From: Arcobacter sp. F2176
GTDB taxonomy: Bacteria > Campylobacterota > Campylobacteria > Campylobacterales > Arcobacteraceae
Direction: 5' to 3'
Length of the DNA stretch: 64,000 bases
Assembly: GCF_004116465.1 (NCBI RefSeq)
Contig: NZ_PDJV01000001.1
Location: forward strand, 186,001 to 250,000
In this document: positions 1 to 6,499 of the stretch, piece by piece
Layout: each line of letters starts with the position of its first letter
Numbering within the stretch: position 1 is the stretch's first letter
Notes under the pieces: generated by a model
The model's input: only the letters and a program-made list of their open reading frames with translations
Databases searched by the model: none
What the model was told of the DNA's origin: nothing
Made by a program: the position numbers and the translations under genes

Positions 1-471
1 ACTTTCTTTTCCAATAACATAAGAAGGGATATTTTTCCAATCACTATTAACATTATCAATACCCATAACACCATGTTTTGAGCTAAATACTAAAGCATCA
101 AATTTTGTAAGATTTATATCTTTTTTTAAATATTTTATTTCAAATAAAGGAATGTTTTTTGCCCATTTTCTCTTTTGATTATTCAATAGATAGATATTTT
201 CTTTTGAATTATTATAATCTTCTATTTTATTTTTTATTTTATTTTTAATTCTATCAAAAATAGAAAACCTTTTATTAATTACTATCATATTATTATTTTC
301 GAGAATATCAAATCTTATATTATTTTTTGAAAGTACATAAGTAATTTTAAAAAATTCTTTTTTTATATTCTCATTAATATAATCTACTTCATTTAAAAAA
401 ATGTTTTTTTTATAATCATAGTCAAAATAAATAAGTTTAAGTGTTGGAATAATTTGTTCAATTTTTTTCAT
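1..471 (-). CDS. hemD: Uroporphyrinogen-III synthase-like protein, 5' part
   Basis: I translated this minus-strand frame by hand: ATG at 469-471, then 157 codons without a stop to the window edge, so the 3' end is missing. From about residue 92 it resembles uroporphyrinogen-III synthase (cyclises hydroxymethylbilane in tetrapyrrole synthesis): a start like ENIYLLNN, then FDALVFSSKHGV and a WKNIPSYVIGKES stretch, the usual first half of the fold. The first ~91 residues are not part of the normal enzyme and I do not recognise them. The nearest internal Met is residue 62, so the HemD part has no obvious start of its own. An AAGAG-type ribosome site lies about 7 nt before the ATG. The gene flanks the displaced tRNA fragment of the prophage, so it is ordinary chromosome. 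Confidence 0.55.
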   Translation of the reverse strand, partial: MKKIEQIIPTLKLIYFDYDYKKNIFLNEVDYINENIKKEFFKITYVLSKNNIRFDILENNNMIVINKRFSIFDRIKNKIKNKIEDYNNSKENIYLLNNQKRKWAKNIPLFEIKYLKKDINLTKFDALVFSSKHGVMGIDNVNSDWKNIPSYVIGKES

Positions 472-553
472 TTAAATACTCTTTTATATTTTATTTAGAT
501 GATAATACATTTTAATTAATAAAGAGTTAATAAGAAGTTTTTTTTAGTAATAA

Positions 554-599
<46 letters not shown>

Positions 600-708
600 T
601 ACGCTATTGGTTTTAAAATATAAAGGTTTTATCGTTGTTTATTACTTAATTTAAACTTAATAATTTTACTCATTAAGTGGTATTTTAAGAGGTAAAAATT
701 ATCTATTT

Positions 709-742
709 GTGACAGAGCTGCTTAATAAGTTTTGTGATTGAT
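709..742 (+). repeat. Diverged copy of the GTGAC-type dispersed repeat
   Basis: Aligns over 34 bases, without gaps, with 4219-4252: both start GTGAC and end TTTTGTGAYTGAT, with a conserved TAATAA core and about six mismatches. It lies outside any gene. A further GTGACTTAC match starts at 762. Position near the element end and recurrence at 4219 and 6279 suggest a protein-binding site (replication, repression or recombination), but that is inference. Confidence 0.5.
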
Positions 743-775
743 TTATTTGTTTTTATTGATTGTGACTTACCTGTA

Positions 776-795
776 TTGAAAACGGGTATTTTCAA
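776..795. other. Small hairpin downstream of the lysogeny operon
   Basis: TTGAAAA and TTTTCAA form a 7-bp perfect stem around CGGGTA. It sits 7 bases beyond the stop codon of the leftward gene 802-1344, where a terminator would be expected, but no clear run of T follows in the leftward direction. A weak terminator is possible. Confidence 0.35.
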
Positions 796-801
796 ATTTA
801 T

Positions 802-1344
802 TTATATTTGGAAGTCGTAGAATAGGGTTATTTTTTCTTTATTATTTGTAATTAAATCAAATCTTGAATCAATTATTGCTTTTTTTATATTTCTATTTAT
901 TTCGGGATATTTTGATTTTTTTTCGTATTTTATTTCACTTATATTTTTATTTTTATCTATTTTAAAAGCTACTATTATTTTTTCTCTTAATCCATGTTCC
1001 TTGTACAATTCAGGAATTGTTAAATGTTTTAATACAATTATTTCATTTATGTTTTGTTTTAAATATTTTTTATTTTTTTGTTCTTCGTTTAGCTGTGCAT
1101 CTATTTTATTTTGTCTTGTTTCTAAGTTAGTTAAATTATTTGATAAAGCACTTCCTTTTACTATAGTATCTTCATCAATTTTTTGTGTTTCTATTTTTGC
1201 TCTTGTTCTTCTTTCTTCTCTTACAACATAGTATTTTATTTTTTTAGTTTCTACTTGTTTAAAATCTGTATTAATTAAAGAGTTTTCTAATGATGAACTA
1301 AATAATATATTTGCTGTTATTATTGAAGTAATTATTATCTTCAT
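802..1344 (-). CDS. Secreted TonB/TolA C-terminal-domain-like prophage protein
   Basis: 180 residues. Residues 1-18 look like a signal peptide (Lys then a hydrophobic run, ending near FSSS). The middle, 45-100, is charged and Gln/Asn-rich like a periplasmic spacer. Residues ~108-180 carry the TonB C-terminal pattern: LREKIIVAFKIDKNKNISEI, then YPEI, a helix with KKAI, and a final strand. Last gene of the leftward repressor operon (overlaps the upstream gene by 4 bases), so it should be made in the lysogen. Many phages enter through TolA or TonB, so a free periplasmic mimic could block superinfection; that role is inference. There is no N-terminal membrane anchor beyond the signal peptide. Confidence 0.55.
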   Translation of the reverse strand: MKIIITSIITANILFSSSLENSLINTDFKQVETKKIKYYVVREERRTRAKIETQKIDEDTIVKGSALSNNLTNLETRQNKIDAQLNEEQKNKKYLKQNINEIIVLKHLTIPELYKEHGLREKIIVAFKIDKNKNISEIKYEKKSKYPEINRNIKKAIIDSRFDLITNNKEKITLFYDFQI

Positions 1345-1658
1345 ATATTTATAACCTTTTCATTATAATTAATTTCTTTTTCTTCTTCTTTTTTCTCTAT
1401 TTTCAATGTACTTTTTATATCATCAAATAATATTGCAGTAGGTGGTAAAAATATTAATGATATAGTCCAAACTATTTTATTAGATTCTTTTACATAGTCT
1501 GTTAGTAAATTAGTTATAAAACAATATAGCCATAAAATAAAATACATTATTCCTATGATTATCATCATAGATGTGTCATTTTCTCTTATACTCATATAAG
1601 TCATTCCTGAAAATGCACTTAAATATAGTATTGTTAAATATGGTCTATAAGGTTTCAA
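1341..1658 (-). CDS. Small prophage membrane protein
   Basis: 105 residues, not recognised. Three hydrophobic stretches (about 6-22, 31-50 and 62-80) predict an inner-membrane protein, followed by a highly charged Lys/Glu tail. It lies between the CI-like repressor (1-base gap) and the TonB-like gene (4-base overlap), so the three are surely one transcript expressed with the repressor. Genes in this position often alter the lysogen, for example by superinfection exclusion, but nothing in the sequence shows the function. Confidence 0.6.
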   Translation of the reverse strand: MKPYRPYLTILYLSAFSGMTYMSIRENDTSMMIIIGIMYFILWLYCFITNLLTDYVKESNKIVWTISLIFLPPTAILFDDIKSTLKIEKKEEEKEINYNEKVINI

Positions 1659-1659
1659 T

Positions 1660-1989
1660 CTATTCCTTTATTTTTAATCTTTCAGCATTTAATATATGAT
1701 AAAAAATTTCATTCATTTTATTATCTGCTTCTTCTATTATTTTGTGGTTTTCTTCTTTAAAATTAATGTTTTTTATTAATTTTTCTGATTTTTCTCCATT
1801 TAAAATATAATTTAAATCTAATTTTTCAATAATACAAATTGAATTTATTTCTTTATATGGAATTTTTTCTCTTCTTCTCCAGTTGGTAAATGTACCTTGT
1901 ATAATTCCCATATATTCGTACATTTCTTTATCTGTTTTTATGTTTAATTTTTCTTTTAATCTGTTAAAGACTTCATCAAAATAATTCAT
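1660..1989 (-). CDS. CI-like prophage repressor (helix-turn-helix, no S24 domain)
   Basis: 109 residues. Residues ~1-65 resemble the Bac_CI_repr helix-turn-helix family: FDEVFNRLKEKLNIKTDKEM, then GTFTNWRRREKIPY and a LDLNYILNGE segment typical of these repressors. The C-terminal 40 residues are helical and charged; there is no S24 self-cleavage domain, so induction would need another route, such as an antirepressor. It is transcribed away from the rightward gene at 2067, with the shared control region at 1990-2066. First gene of the leftward operon. Confidence 0.7.
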   Translation of the reverse strand: MNYFDEVFNRLKEKLNIKTDKEMYEYMGIIQGTFTNWRRREKIPYKEINSICIIEKLDLNYILNGEKSEKLIKNINFKEENHKIIEEADNKMNEIFYHILNAERLKIKE

Positions 1990-2004
1990 TTTTAATTATT
2001 TCCC

Positions 2005-2033
2005 TTGACATATAATTCATTTTGTTTTATAAT
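2005..2033 (+). promoter_or_regulatory. Consensus sigma-70 promoter of the rightward early genes
   Basis: TTGACA (2005-2010), a 17-base spacer, then TATAAT (2028-2033): a perfect match to the sigma-70 consensus, rare in this AT-rich genome. It points to the gene at 2067. The octamer TATAATTC is repeated at 2011-2018 and 2028-2035, overlapping the spacer and the -10 box, so it could be the operator bound by the repressor encoded on the other side. Confidence 0.7.
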
Positions 2034-2066
2034 TCCATAATCTAATATATAAAAAAAGGTTTATCC

Positions 2067-2303
2067 ATGCAAAATAAAACCTCTATAACTGATAATTATA
2101 ACAAAATTAACAAAAATAACAAATTTTCAAAAAAGTTTGTTTACTGCATTGTAAAGACATTACTAGGTAATACTTATAAATGTAAAATCATATATGAAAA
2201 TAAAAAAACAATTTGTATTAATTGGTTCAATGGAAAAAGATATTTTTCTCCTAAAACTCTATTGTCAAATGAACTTTCAATAGTAAAGTTTTTAAATGAC
2301 TAA
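2067..2303 (+). CDS. Small basic early prophage protein
   Basis: 78 residues, not recognised. The N-terminal 25 residues are polar (Asn/Lys/Ser-rich) and the rest has short alternating strands (KFVYCIVKTLLGNTYKCKII, then TICINWF). First gene behind the consensus promoter at 2005-2033 and facing the repressor, the place where lambda-like elements encode Cro or another early regulator. It has no clear helix-turn-helix. Its stop codon overlaps the start of the next gene. Confidence 0.55.
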   Translation: MQNKTSITDNYNKINKNNKFSKKFVYCIVKTLLGNTYKCKIIYENKKTICINWFNGKRYFSPKTLLSNELSIVKFLND

Positions 2304-2763
2304 TACATTTTTAAACACAATTAATTACTCTATAGAAAAGTTTTGTGATTCTTTGGGATTTAATAAAACATACTTTCATCAGTTTTTAAATTGTTCGCAA
2401 AAACAAGCACCAAAATTCTTAAATCCAAATGATGATTTAAAACAATTAAAAGTAATAGATTTAATTTCAATATTAGATAATTTAGATACAAAACATAGAA
2501 AAATCATACTAGATAATCTATGCCAAAAATATGACTTCGTTTGTCTTGATTCTGCAATAACTCAAAGCAATAATATTTCATTAGAACATATTTTATTAAA
2601 TATCACTTCGACTAATGGTGAATTATCATCAAATTTTCTTCAAGCTTTAGAAGATGGAAATATATCACATGATGAAAATAAATTATTAAAAGAAATAGCT
2701 TATAAATTTAGAAGTCTTTTAAGAATTTTTGAATTTAAAATTAATGGGATATCAAATGACTAG
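2296..2763 (+). CDS. CII-like phage regulatory protein
   Basis: 155 residues. The order of elements resembles the phage regulatory protein CII family (Phage_CP76): YSIEKFCDSLGFNKTYFHQF as a helix-turn-helix-like start, then a proline-bearing link, then the helix VIDLISILDNLD and a KIILDNLCQKYDFVCL segment. The second half is helical, without motifs. It overlaps its upstream neighbour and the integrase start, so regulator and integrase are co-transcribed, as in many temperate phages where CII-type proteins control lysogeny. Family assignment is by eye and moderate. Confidence 0.5.
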   Translation: MTNTFLNTINYSIEKFCDSLGFNKTYFHQFLNCSQKQAPKFLNPNDDLKQLKVIDLISILDNLDTKHRKIILDNLCQKYDFVCLDSAITQSNNISLEHILLNITSTNGELSSNFLQALEDGNISHDENKLLKEIAYKFRSLLRIFEFKINGISND

Positions 2764-3907
2764 ACCTAAAAACTATACAACTAGTTATCCAAATATATAT
2801 TATTATATTTCTCCTAAAACTAATAAAAAAGTATATTTTGGTAGATATTATAAAGATAGAAAACAAAAAACTATTACTTTAGGTTCTTCTTTAAATACTG
2901 CTATAAAAAAAATGAATCTTATAAAAAAAGGTATTTCAAAAAAAGATTCTTCTAAACTTGTTTATAATAAAGAAATTTTAAAAACTCATGATAAGCATTC
3001 TATTGAAGTTTTATATTTTGAGTATATAGATATAGAGGGTAAAAAATGGAGTACACAAGAGCTTAAAACTAAAAAGTCTAGGTTTAAAAGATGGATATTA
3101 CCACACTTTGGAAAAATGAATATACATGATGTTAGATATTCGCATATTCAAAAGTTTATAAACGATATAGATGATAAAAAACTTCTAGCAAGAAAAACAC
3201 AAGAGAATTTAAAATCAAGTATTCAATCATTTTTTAAATTCTGTATAAAAGAGGGTTATTTAAATACTGGAAACCCTGCACAATATGTTGATATTAAAGC
3301 CTATGATAATCATGTACCTATGACTTTAACTTTAGAGCAAATTATAAGATTCTATCAAACTATTATTGATATAGATTGTCATAGTTCCCCTAATCATAGT
3401 GCAAATTTAGATAATAGAAAAAAAAGATTAATGTTGATCCTTATGATTCATGGTAGAAGATGGAATGAAGCTCAAAATTTGTGTTGGTCTGAGATTGATT
3501 TTATTTCAAACTTATATATTATTCCCGCTCATAAGTCAAAAACTAAAAAAACTCAAAAACATAAAATGACAGATTTTTTAAGACTTGAATTGATGGAATT
3601 AAAAGTTATATCAAATGATGGTGAGGATTTTTTATTTATAAATCCACAAACTAAAAATCCTTATTCTTCAATAAATACATTTTTTAAAACTATCAAAAAG
3701 AAAGCAGATATTCCTAAAACTTTTAGATGTCAAGATTTTAGGCATGTCGTTGGAACTGTCGCATATCAAAACTTAGGTATACCACTAGAAAATATAAGAG
3801 ATGTACTTGCACATGGTTCAGTTACAACAACTGAAATATATAGTGATAAAGATAGTTTAAACAGTAGAAAAGTTTTAACTTCTTTATTTGAATTGTTTGG
3901 ATTTTAA
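2756..3907 (+). CDS. int: Phage tyrosine recombinase (integrase)
   Basis: 383 residues from the ATG at 2756, chosen over upstream TTG and ATG codons because it makes the usual short overlap with the preceding stop. Residues ~1-75 look like an arm-binding domain, ~80-180 a SAM-like core-binding domain (SRFKRWILPHFGKM, then HIQKFINDI). The catalytic domain has Arg235 in HGRRWNEA, Arg329-His330 in QDFRHVVG, His353 in LAHGS and Tyr362 in EIYSD. The usual His of HxLRH is Gln (326). All essential residues remain, so it should be active. It explains integration at tRNA-fMet. Unusually it lies about 2.1 kb inside the element rather than at the end. Confidence 0.92.
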   Translation: MTRPKNYTTSYPNIYYYISPKTNKKVYFGRYYKDRKQKTITLGSSLNTAIKKMNLIKKGISKKDSSKLVYNKEILKTHDKHSIEVLYFEYIDIEGKKWSTQELKTKKSRFKRWILPHFGKMNIHDVRYSHIQKFINDIDDKKLLARKTQENLKSSIQSFFKFCIKEGYLNTGNPAQYVDIKAYDNHVPMTLTLEQIIRFYQTIIDIDCHSSPNHSANLDNRKKRLMLILMIHGRRWNEAQNLCWSEIDFISNLYIIPAHKSKTKKTQKHKMTDFLRLELMELKVISNDGEDFLFINPQTKNPYSSINTFFKTIKKKADIPKTFRCQDFRHVVGTVAYQNLGIPLENIRDVLAHGSVTTTEIYSDKDSLNSRKVLTSLFELFGF

Positions 3908-3908
3908 C

Positions 3909-4205
3909 ATGAGCAATGTTTTTAGAACTGGCTTTATACATATTACAAAAGAACAAGCTATTGAAGCATTTTATAATCAAGAAAATTTATTTGTTTCTTT
4001 TAATTGTTCTCATATTTTTACTCAAGTTAATTTTGAAACTAAATTGTTAAATATGAATCTTGATACAGAATTTGAACAATGCTTTAATTTAGTAAAAATG
4101 AAACAAGTTTTCCCACATAAATTAAATGATACTTTTTTCTATATAGAAGAACCAAAACCAGTTGAAGTTATTGATAATCATTTATCTTTTAATTTTAGTG
4201 ACTGA
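3909..4205 (+). CDS. Hypothetical prophage protein
   Basis: 98 residues from the ATG at 3909, just past the integrase stop; an in-frame TTG at 3888 would extend it into the integrase gene but lacks a ribosome site. Not recognised. It contains HITKEQAIEAFYNQENLFVSFN early and a hydrophilic end. No signal peptide or membrane segment. It ends at the start of the GTGACT repeat cluster. Confidence 0.55.
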   Translation: MSNVFRTGFIHITKEQAIEAFYNQENLFVSFNCSHIFTQVNFETKLLNMNLDTEFEQCFNLVKMKQVFPHKLNDTFFYIEEPKPVEVIDNHLSFNFSD

Positions 4206-4298
4206 CCAGGATTAAAATGTGACTTGGCAGCATAATAAATTTTGTGACTGATCCTGGTATTAATTTTTATATAAATTTTCATTTGAATTTTTATATAA
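4199..4298. promoter_or_regulatory. Repeat-rich control region or replication-origin candidate
   Basis: Contains three GTGACT units (4199, 4219, 4244). ACCAGGAT (4205-4212) and ATCCTGGT (4251-4258) form an 8-bp perfect inverted repeat enclosing the middle unit. A 13-base direct repeat, AATTTTTATATAA, lies at 4262-4274 and 4286-4298. It precedes the strong ribosome site of the gene at 4339. This combination suggests a regulated promoter, an initiator-binding region, or both. Confidence 0.5.
4219..4263 (+). repeat. Dispersed 45-bp repeat, copy 2
   Basis: Starts GTGACTTGGCAGCATAATAA and ends GTGACTGATCCTGGTATTAA. It matches 6279-6324 with about six differences and one single-base gap, and 709-742 more weakly. 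Here it is intergenic; at 6279 it lies inside a gene, so it is unlikely to be just a promoter. Confidence 0.7.
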
Positions 4299-4338
4299 GG
4301 GTTAAAACCTTAAAACAAAAATAAAAAAGGAAAGACAA

Positions 4339-4752
4339 ATGTCTAAAGTAGCATTCACAAAAGAGCAAGAAGCAGAAATTCAGTTAATGATGCAACAAGC
4401 AGTTGCACAACAAAACAAAGAGTTAGAATTAAAACAAGCACAAAGAGAAACAAATAAAATTGTTTTAGGTGCAAGAATTCAAGAATTAATTAGTAAAGAG
4501 GGTTCTATTATTATTGATAAATCAACTAATCAACCAAAAACTAATGTTGATGGTTCTCCAATGCGTTATCCAACAAGATATTACGTAAAACTTGAAACTA
4601 TGGGTTTAGAATTAGAAACAGAAGTAAAACAAGATGTATTTGATTCTTTAGAAGAATTTAAAATGTACCTTTGTGAGGGTCGGATTGGTTTAGTTAATAA
4701 GTTTGGTAATGATGTTTTAGAACCAATTTTTAAAATATTTACAAGAATTTAG
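4339..4752 (+). CDS. Hypothetical prophage protein, possible nucleic-acid-binding protein
   Basis: 137 residues with a strong ribosome site (AAGGAAAG) before ATG. Residues 1-50 form a Gln/Glu-rich helix (MMQQAVAQQNKELELKQAQ). The rest alternates strands: SIIIDKSTNQ, then YPTRYYVKLETMGLELETEV and a final helix. Followed directly by a hairpin at 4751-4776. Short soluble protein made early and upstream of Rep, behind the repeat cluster: a single-stranded DNA-binding role is a guess from position and size only. Confidence 0.6.
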   Translation: MSKVAFTKEQEAEIQLMMQQAVAQQNKELELKQAQRETNKIVLGARIQELISKEGSIIIDKSTNQPKTNVDGSPMRYPTRYYVKLETMGLELETEVKQDVFDSLEEFKMYLCEGRIGLVNKFGNDVLEPIFKIFTRI

Positions 4753-4776
4753 TATTTAGGCTTTTGCCTATTTACT
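4751..4776. terminator. Hairpin after the 4339 gene
   Basis: TAGGC and GCCTA pair around TTTT, extended by AGTA/TACT outer arms, starting on the stop codon of the gene. There is no long T run directly after it. Probable terminator or processing hairpin. Confidence 0.5.
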
Positions 4777-5100
4777 AAGAATTGAAAAAGGCACACAAGA
4801 AACATTTTATTTTTTACTACGAATTTTTAATATGTGATGTTTTTCTTTTGTGTCTCTTTGAATTCTATTTTTGTCATTTTGTGAGGGCTTGCCCGAACTT
4901 GTAAAGGTAGAATTTAATTGTTTTTATTTACTTTCTGAAAGTTTTGATTCTAGTTTTGATTCTTTTTTAAAGAATATATGTGCTAGGCGATTAATTATCA
5001 AAAGTAAAATTTGTTTGAGGATAACGGACGCAATTAATTTAAATCCTAATGTTTTTGCATAAGAGAAAATCAATGTAAAAATGGAAGATTGAATTTGCCC
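4753..5100. other. Long non-coding gap with inverted repeats
   Basis: No convincing gene in 348 bases. It holds the hairpin above, an imperfect long inverted repeat (about 4787-4806 pairing with 4833-4858, core ACACAA/TTGTGT) and the 16-base motif TGAGGGCTTGCCCGAA (4882-4897), whose centre GGGCTTGCCC is a short palindrome. A 63-codon frame at 4871-5062 lacks a ribosome site. In a densely packed element such a gap is a good place for a replication origin or small RNA. Confidence 0.5.
4882..4897. repeat. 16-bp palindromic motif, copy 1
   Basis: TGAGGGCTTGCCCGAA occurs here and, identically, at 11961-11976. The centre GGGC-TT-GCCC can fold into a tight GC stem, striking in a region of about 25% GC. 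Copy 1 is in the non-coding gap, copy 2 between two genes. Function unknown. Confidence 0.65.
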
Positions 5101-5271
5101 CTAAACCGATAAAAGAAAGTTTTGTATTTCAATTTTTTCTTTTTCCGTTAAATCAGTTGATTGATTTATTTCTAGAATTAATTCAGATTTTATCTCTTTT
5201 AATTCATCAGGTGTTAACTTTTTAGTTATCTGTTTTAAATTGGTAATTTGATTTTTAAATTCATTTATCAT
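5101..5271 (-). CDS. Possible small leftward prophage protein
   Basis: 56 residues from the ATG at 5269-5271; an earlier start at 5343 would overlap the opposite gene. The translation (MINEFKNQITNLKQITKKLT, then a charged helix ending FLLSV) has protein-like helical composition with heptad spacing. An AAGG lies 8 nt before the start. It is the only leftward frame among rightward genes, which lowers confidence; it could be a small regulator made divergently from 5310. Confidence 0.3.
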   Translation of the reverse strand: MINEFKNQITNLKQITKKLTPDELKEIKSELILEINQSTDLTEKEKIEIQNFLLSV

Positions 5272-5309
5272 TTGAATTGCCTTAATTAGTTTATTTAAAG
5301 GAATATATT

Positions 5310-5600
5310 TTGACAAAAAAAGAATTAGAAGTTTATGAAGCATTTAAAAAACTCATTGATACATATTTTGAGTTAAAAATAAAACATAATTTTTCTGAGA
5401 AAGATTTAAAAGAACTTTTAAAAGATTCTAAAAATTATTTTGAAGTTGGTTCTACTCTTATTTCTTTTGAGAATGTTTTATTAATTGATAAATCAAATAA
5501 TGGTTTTTTTAGAGTTTTTACTTCTGATAATCCTGAATCTTTTTTTTCTGTTGATGACTCACAACTAGAAAATTATCTTAATTATCTTAATAAAAAATAA
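5310..5600 (+). CDS. Hypothetical prophage protein
   Basis: 96 residues starting at TTG, supported by AAAGGA seven bases upstream (5297-5302). Not recognised. Mostly helical at the N-terminus (KKELEVYEAFKKLIDTYF) with a strand-rich second half (GSTLISFENVLLIDKSNNGF). No signal peptide. It lies 11 bases before the methyltransferase gene and probably starts the long rightward operon. Confidence 0.6.
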   Translation: MTKKELEVYEAFKKLIDTYFELKIKHNFSEKDLKELLKDSKNYFEVGSTLISFENVLLIDKSNNGFFRVFTSDNPESFFSVDDSQLENYLNYLNKK

Positions 5601-5611
5601 GGTTTTAAATA

Positions 5612-6499
5612 GTGAATTATTTAACATTATCAATATTTAGTGGTCTAGATTTATTAGGCCAAGCTTTCCAAAATAATGGCTTTTGTGTTGTTTCAGCAGG
5701 TGATATACAATGGGGAAAAGATATAAGACAATTTAAACCTATTAAAAATATATTTGGTGGTGTTGTTGGTGGTCCTCCATGTCAAGACTTTTCAGGACTT
5801 AATCGAAATCCTAAAAATTACTCTTTAGAAATGTTACAAGAGTTTAAACGAATTGTTTTAGAAAGTTCTTGTGACTGGGCTCTTTTAGAAAATGTAAAAG
5901 GTGTTCCAGATTTAGATATAGAGGGTTATTATCATCAACGAATAGATATTAATCAAGGTTGGTACTCTGATACATCTAGATTAAGACATATTCAATTTTA
6001 TTGTAAAAAAGAATTTTATTTAAATATTCCAAGGGGTCAAATGAAAAATATAAATAATACTTGTGCTTTGGCATCAGATAATAGATCATATAAAGAACTA
6101 TTAAAGCTTCAAGGATTACCACAAGATTTTAATTTAGATTCTTTTACATTAAAAGGTAAAAAGAAACTTGTAGGTAATGCTGTACCTTTTGTTATTGGTG
6201 ATGTTTTAGCAAAAGAAGTAAAAAGAGTAATGATTAATTTTTATAAAGAATGTGACACAACTGTACAAATAAATAAAAGTGACTTAGCAGCACAACAAAA
6301 TATTGTGACTGATCCTGATATTAAAATTTATGTGACTGATCGGTCACGGTTTTGTGCTTGTGGTTGTAAGCGTGTCTTAACAGGTAACAAAAAATATTAC
6401 GATTTTTCATGCAGAAAAAGAGCAGAACGAAAAAGAAAAAGAGAAAAAAAAGTTAGTCCCCTTGCTGGATTAACAAGGGGGTCTAAGTGGGACATTTAG
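5612..6499 (+). CDS. Phage DNA (cytosine-5) methyltransferase with C-terminal Cys cluster
   Basis: 295 residues, GTG start. Motifs of C5-cytosine methyltransferases are in order: SIFSGLDLLGQAF (motif I), GGPPCQDFSG with catalytic Cys57 (IV), LLENVKG 91-97 (VI), SRLR 122-125 (VIII) and GNAVP 188-192 (X). The target-recognition region is very short. The end carries Cys248, 250, 252 and 267 in an ACGCK...FSCRKR pattern, a likely zinc finger, then a basic tail. The linker between the two parts is encoded by the dispersed repeat (6279-6347). No restriction enzyme is nearby, so it is probably an orphan enzyme marking phage DNA against host restriction or controlling gene expression. It overlaps the Rep gene by 13 bases. 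Confidence 0.85.
   Translation: MNYLTLSIFSGLDLLGQAFQNNGFCVVSAGDIQWGKDIRQFKPIKNIFGGVVGGPPCQDFSGLNRNPKNYSLEMLQEFKRIVLESSCDWALLENVKGVPDLDIEGYYHQRIDINQGWYSDTSRLRHIQFYCKKEFYLNIPRGQMKNINNTCALASDNRSYKELLKLQGLPQDFNLDSFTLKGKKKLVGNAVPFVIGDVLAKEVKRVMINFYKECDTTVQINKSDLAAQQNIVTDPDIKIYVTDRSRFCACGCKRVLTGNKKYYDFSCRKRAERKRKREKKVSPLAGLTRGSKWDI
6279..6347 (+). repeat. Dispersed repeat copy 3 with adjoining palindrome
   Basis: 6279-6324 matches the 4219-4263 repeat. It continues into GTGACTGATCGGTCAC (6332-6347), a palindrome with one mismatched pair. All of it lies inside the methyltransferase reading frame just upstream of the Rep gene. A binding site embedded in coding sequence, close to rep, fits an initiator- or repressor-binding array. 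Confidence 0.65.

Noticed and set aside
1001-1231. 76-aa rightward frame opposite the TonB-like gene
   Set aside because: Cys/Phe/Ser-rich shadow of a Lys/Glu-rich gene; no ribosome site.
4871-5062. 63-aa frame in the non-coding gap
   Set aside because: Starts at an alternative codon without a ribosome site and overlaps the palindromic motif; composition not protein-like enough.
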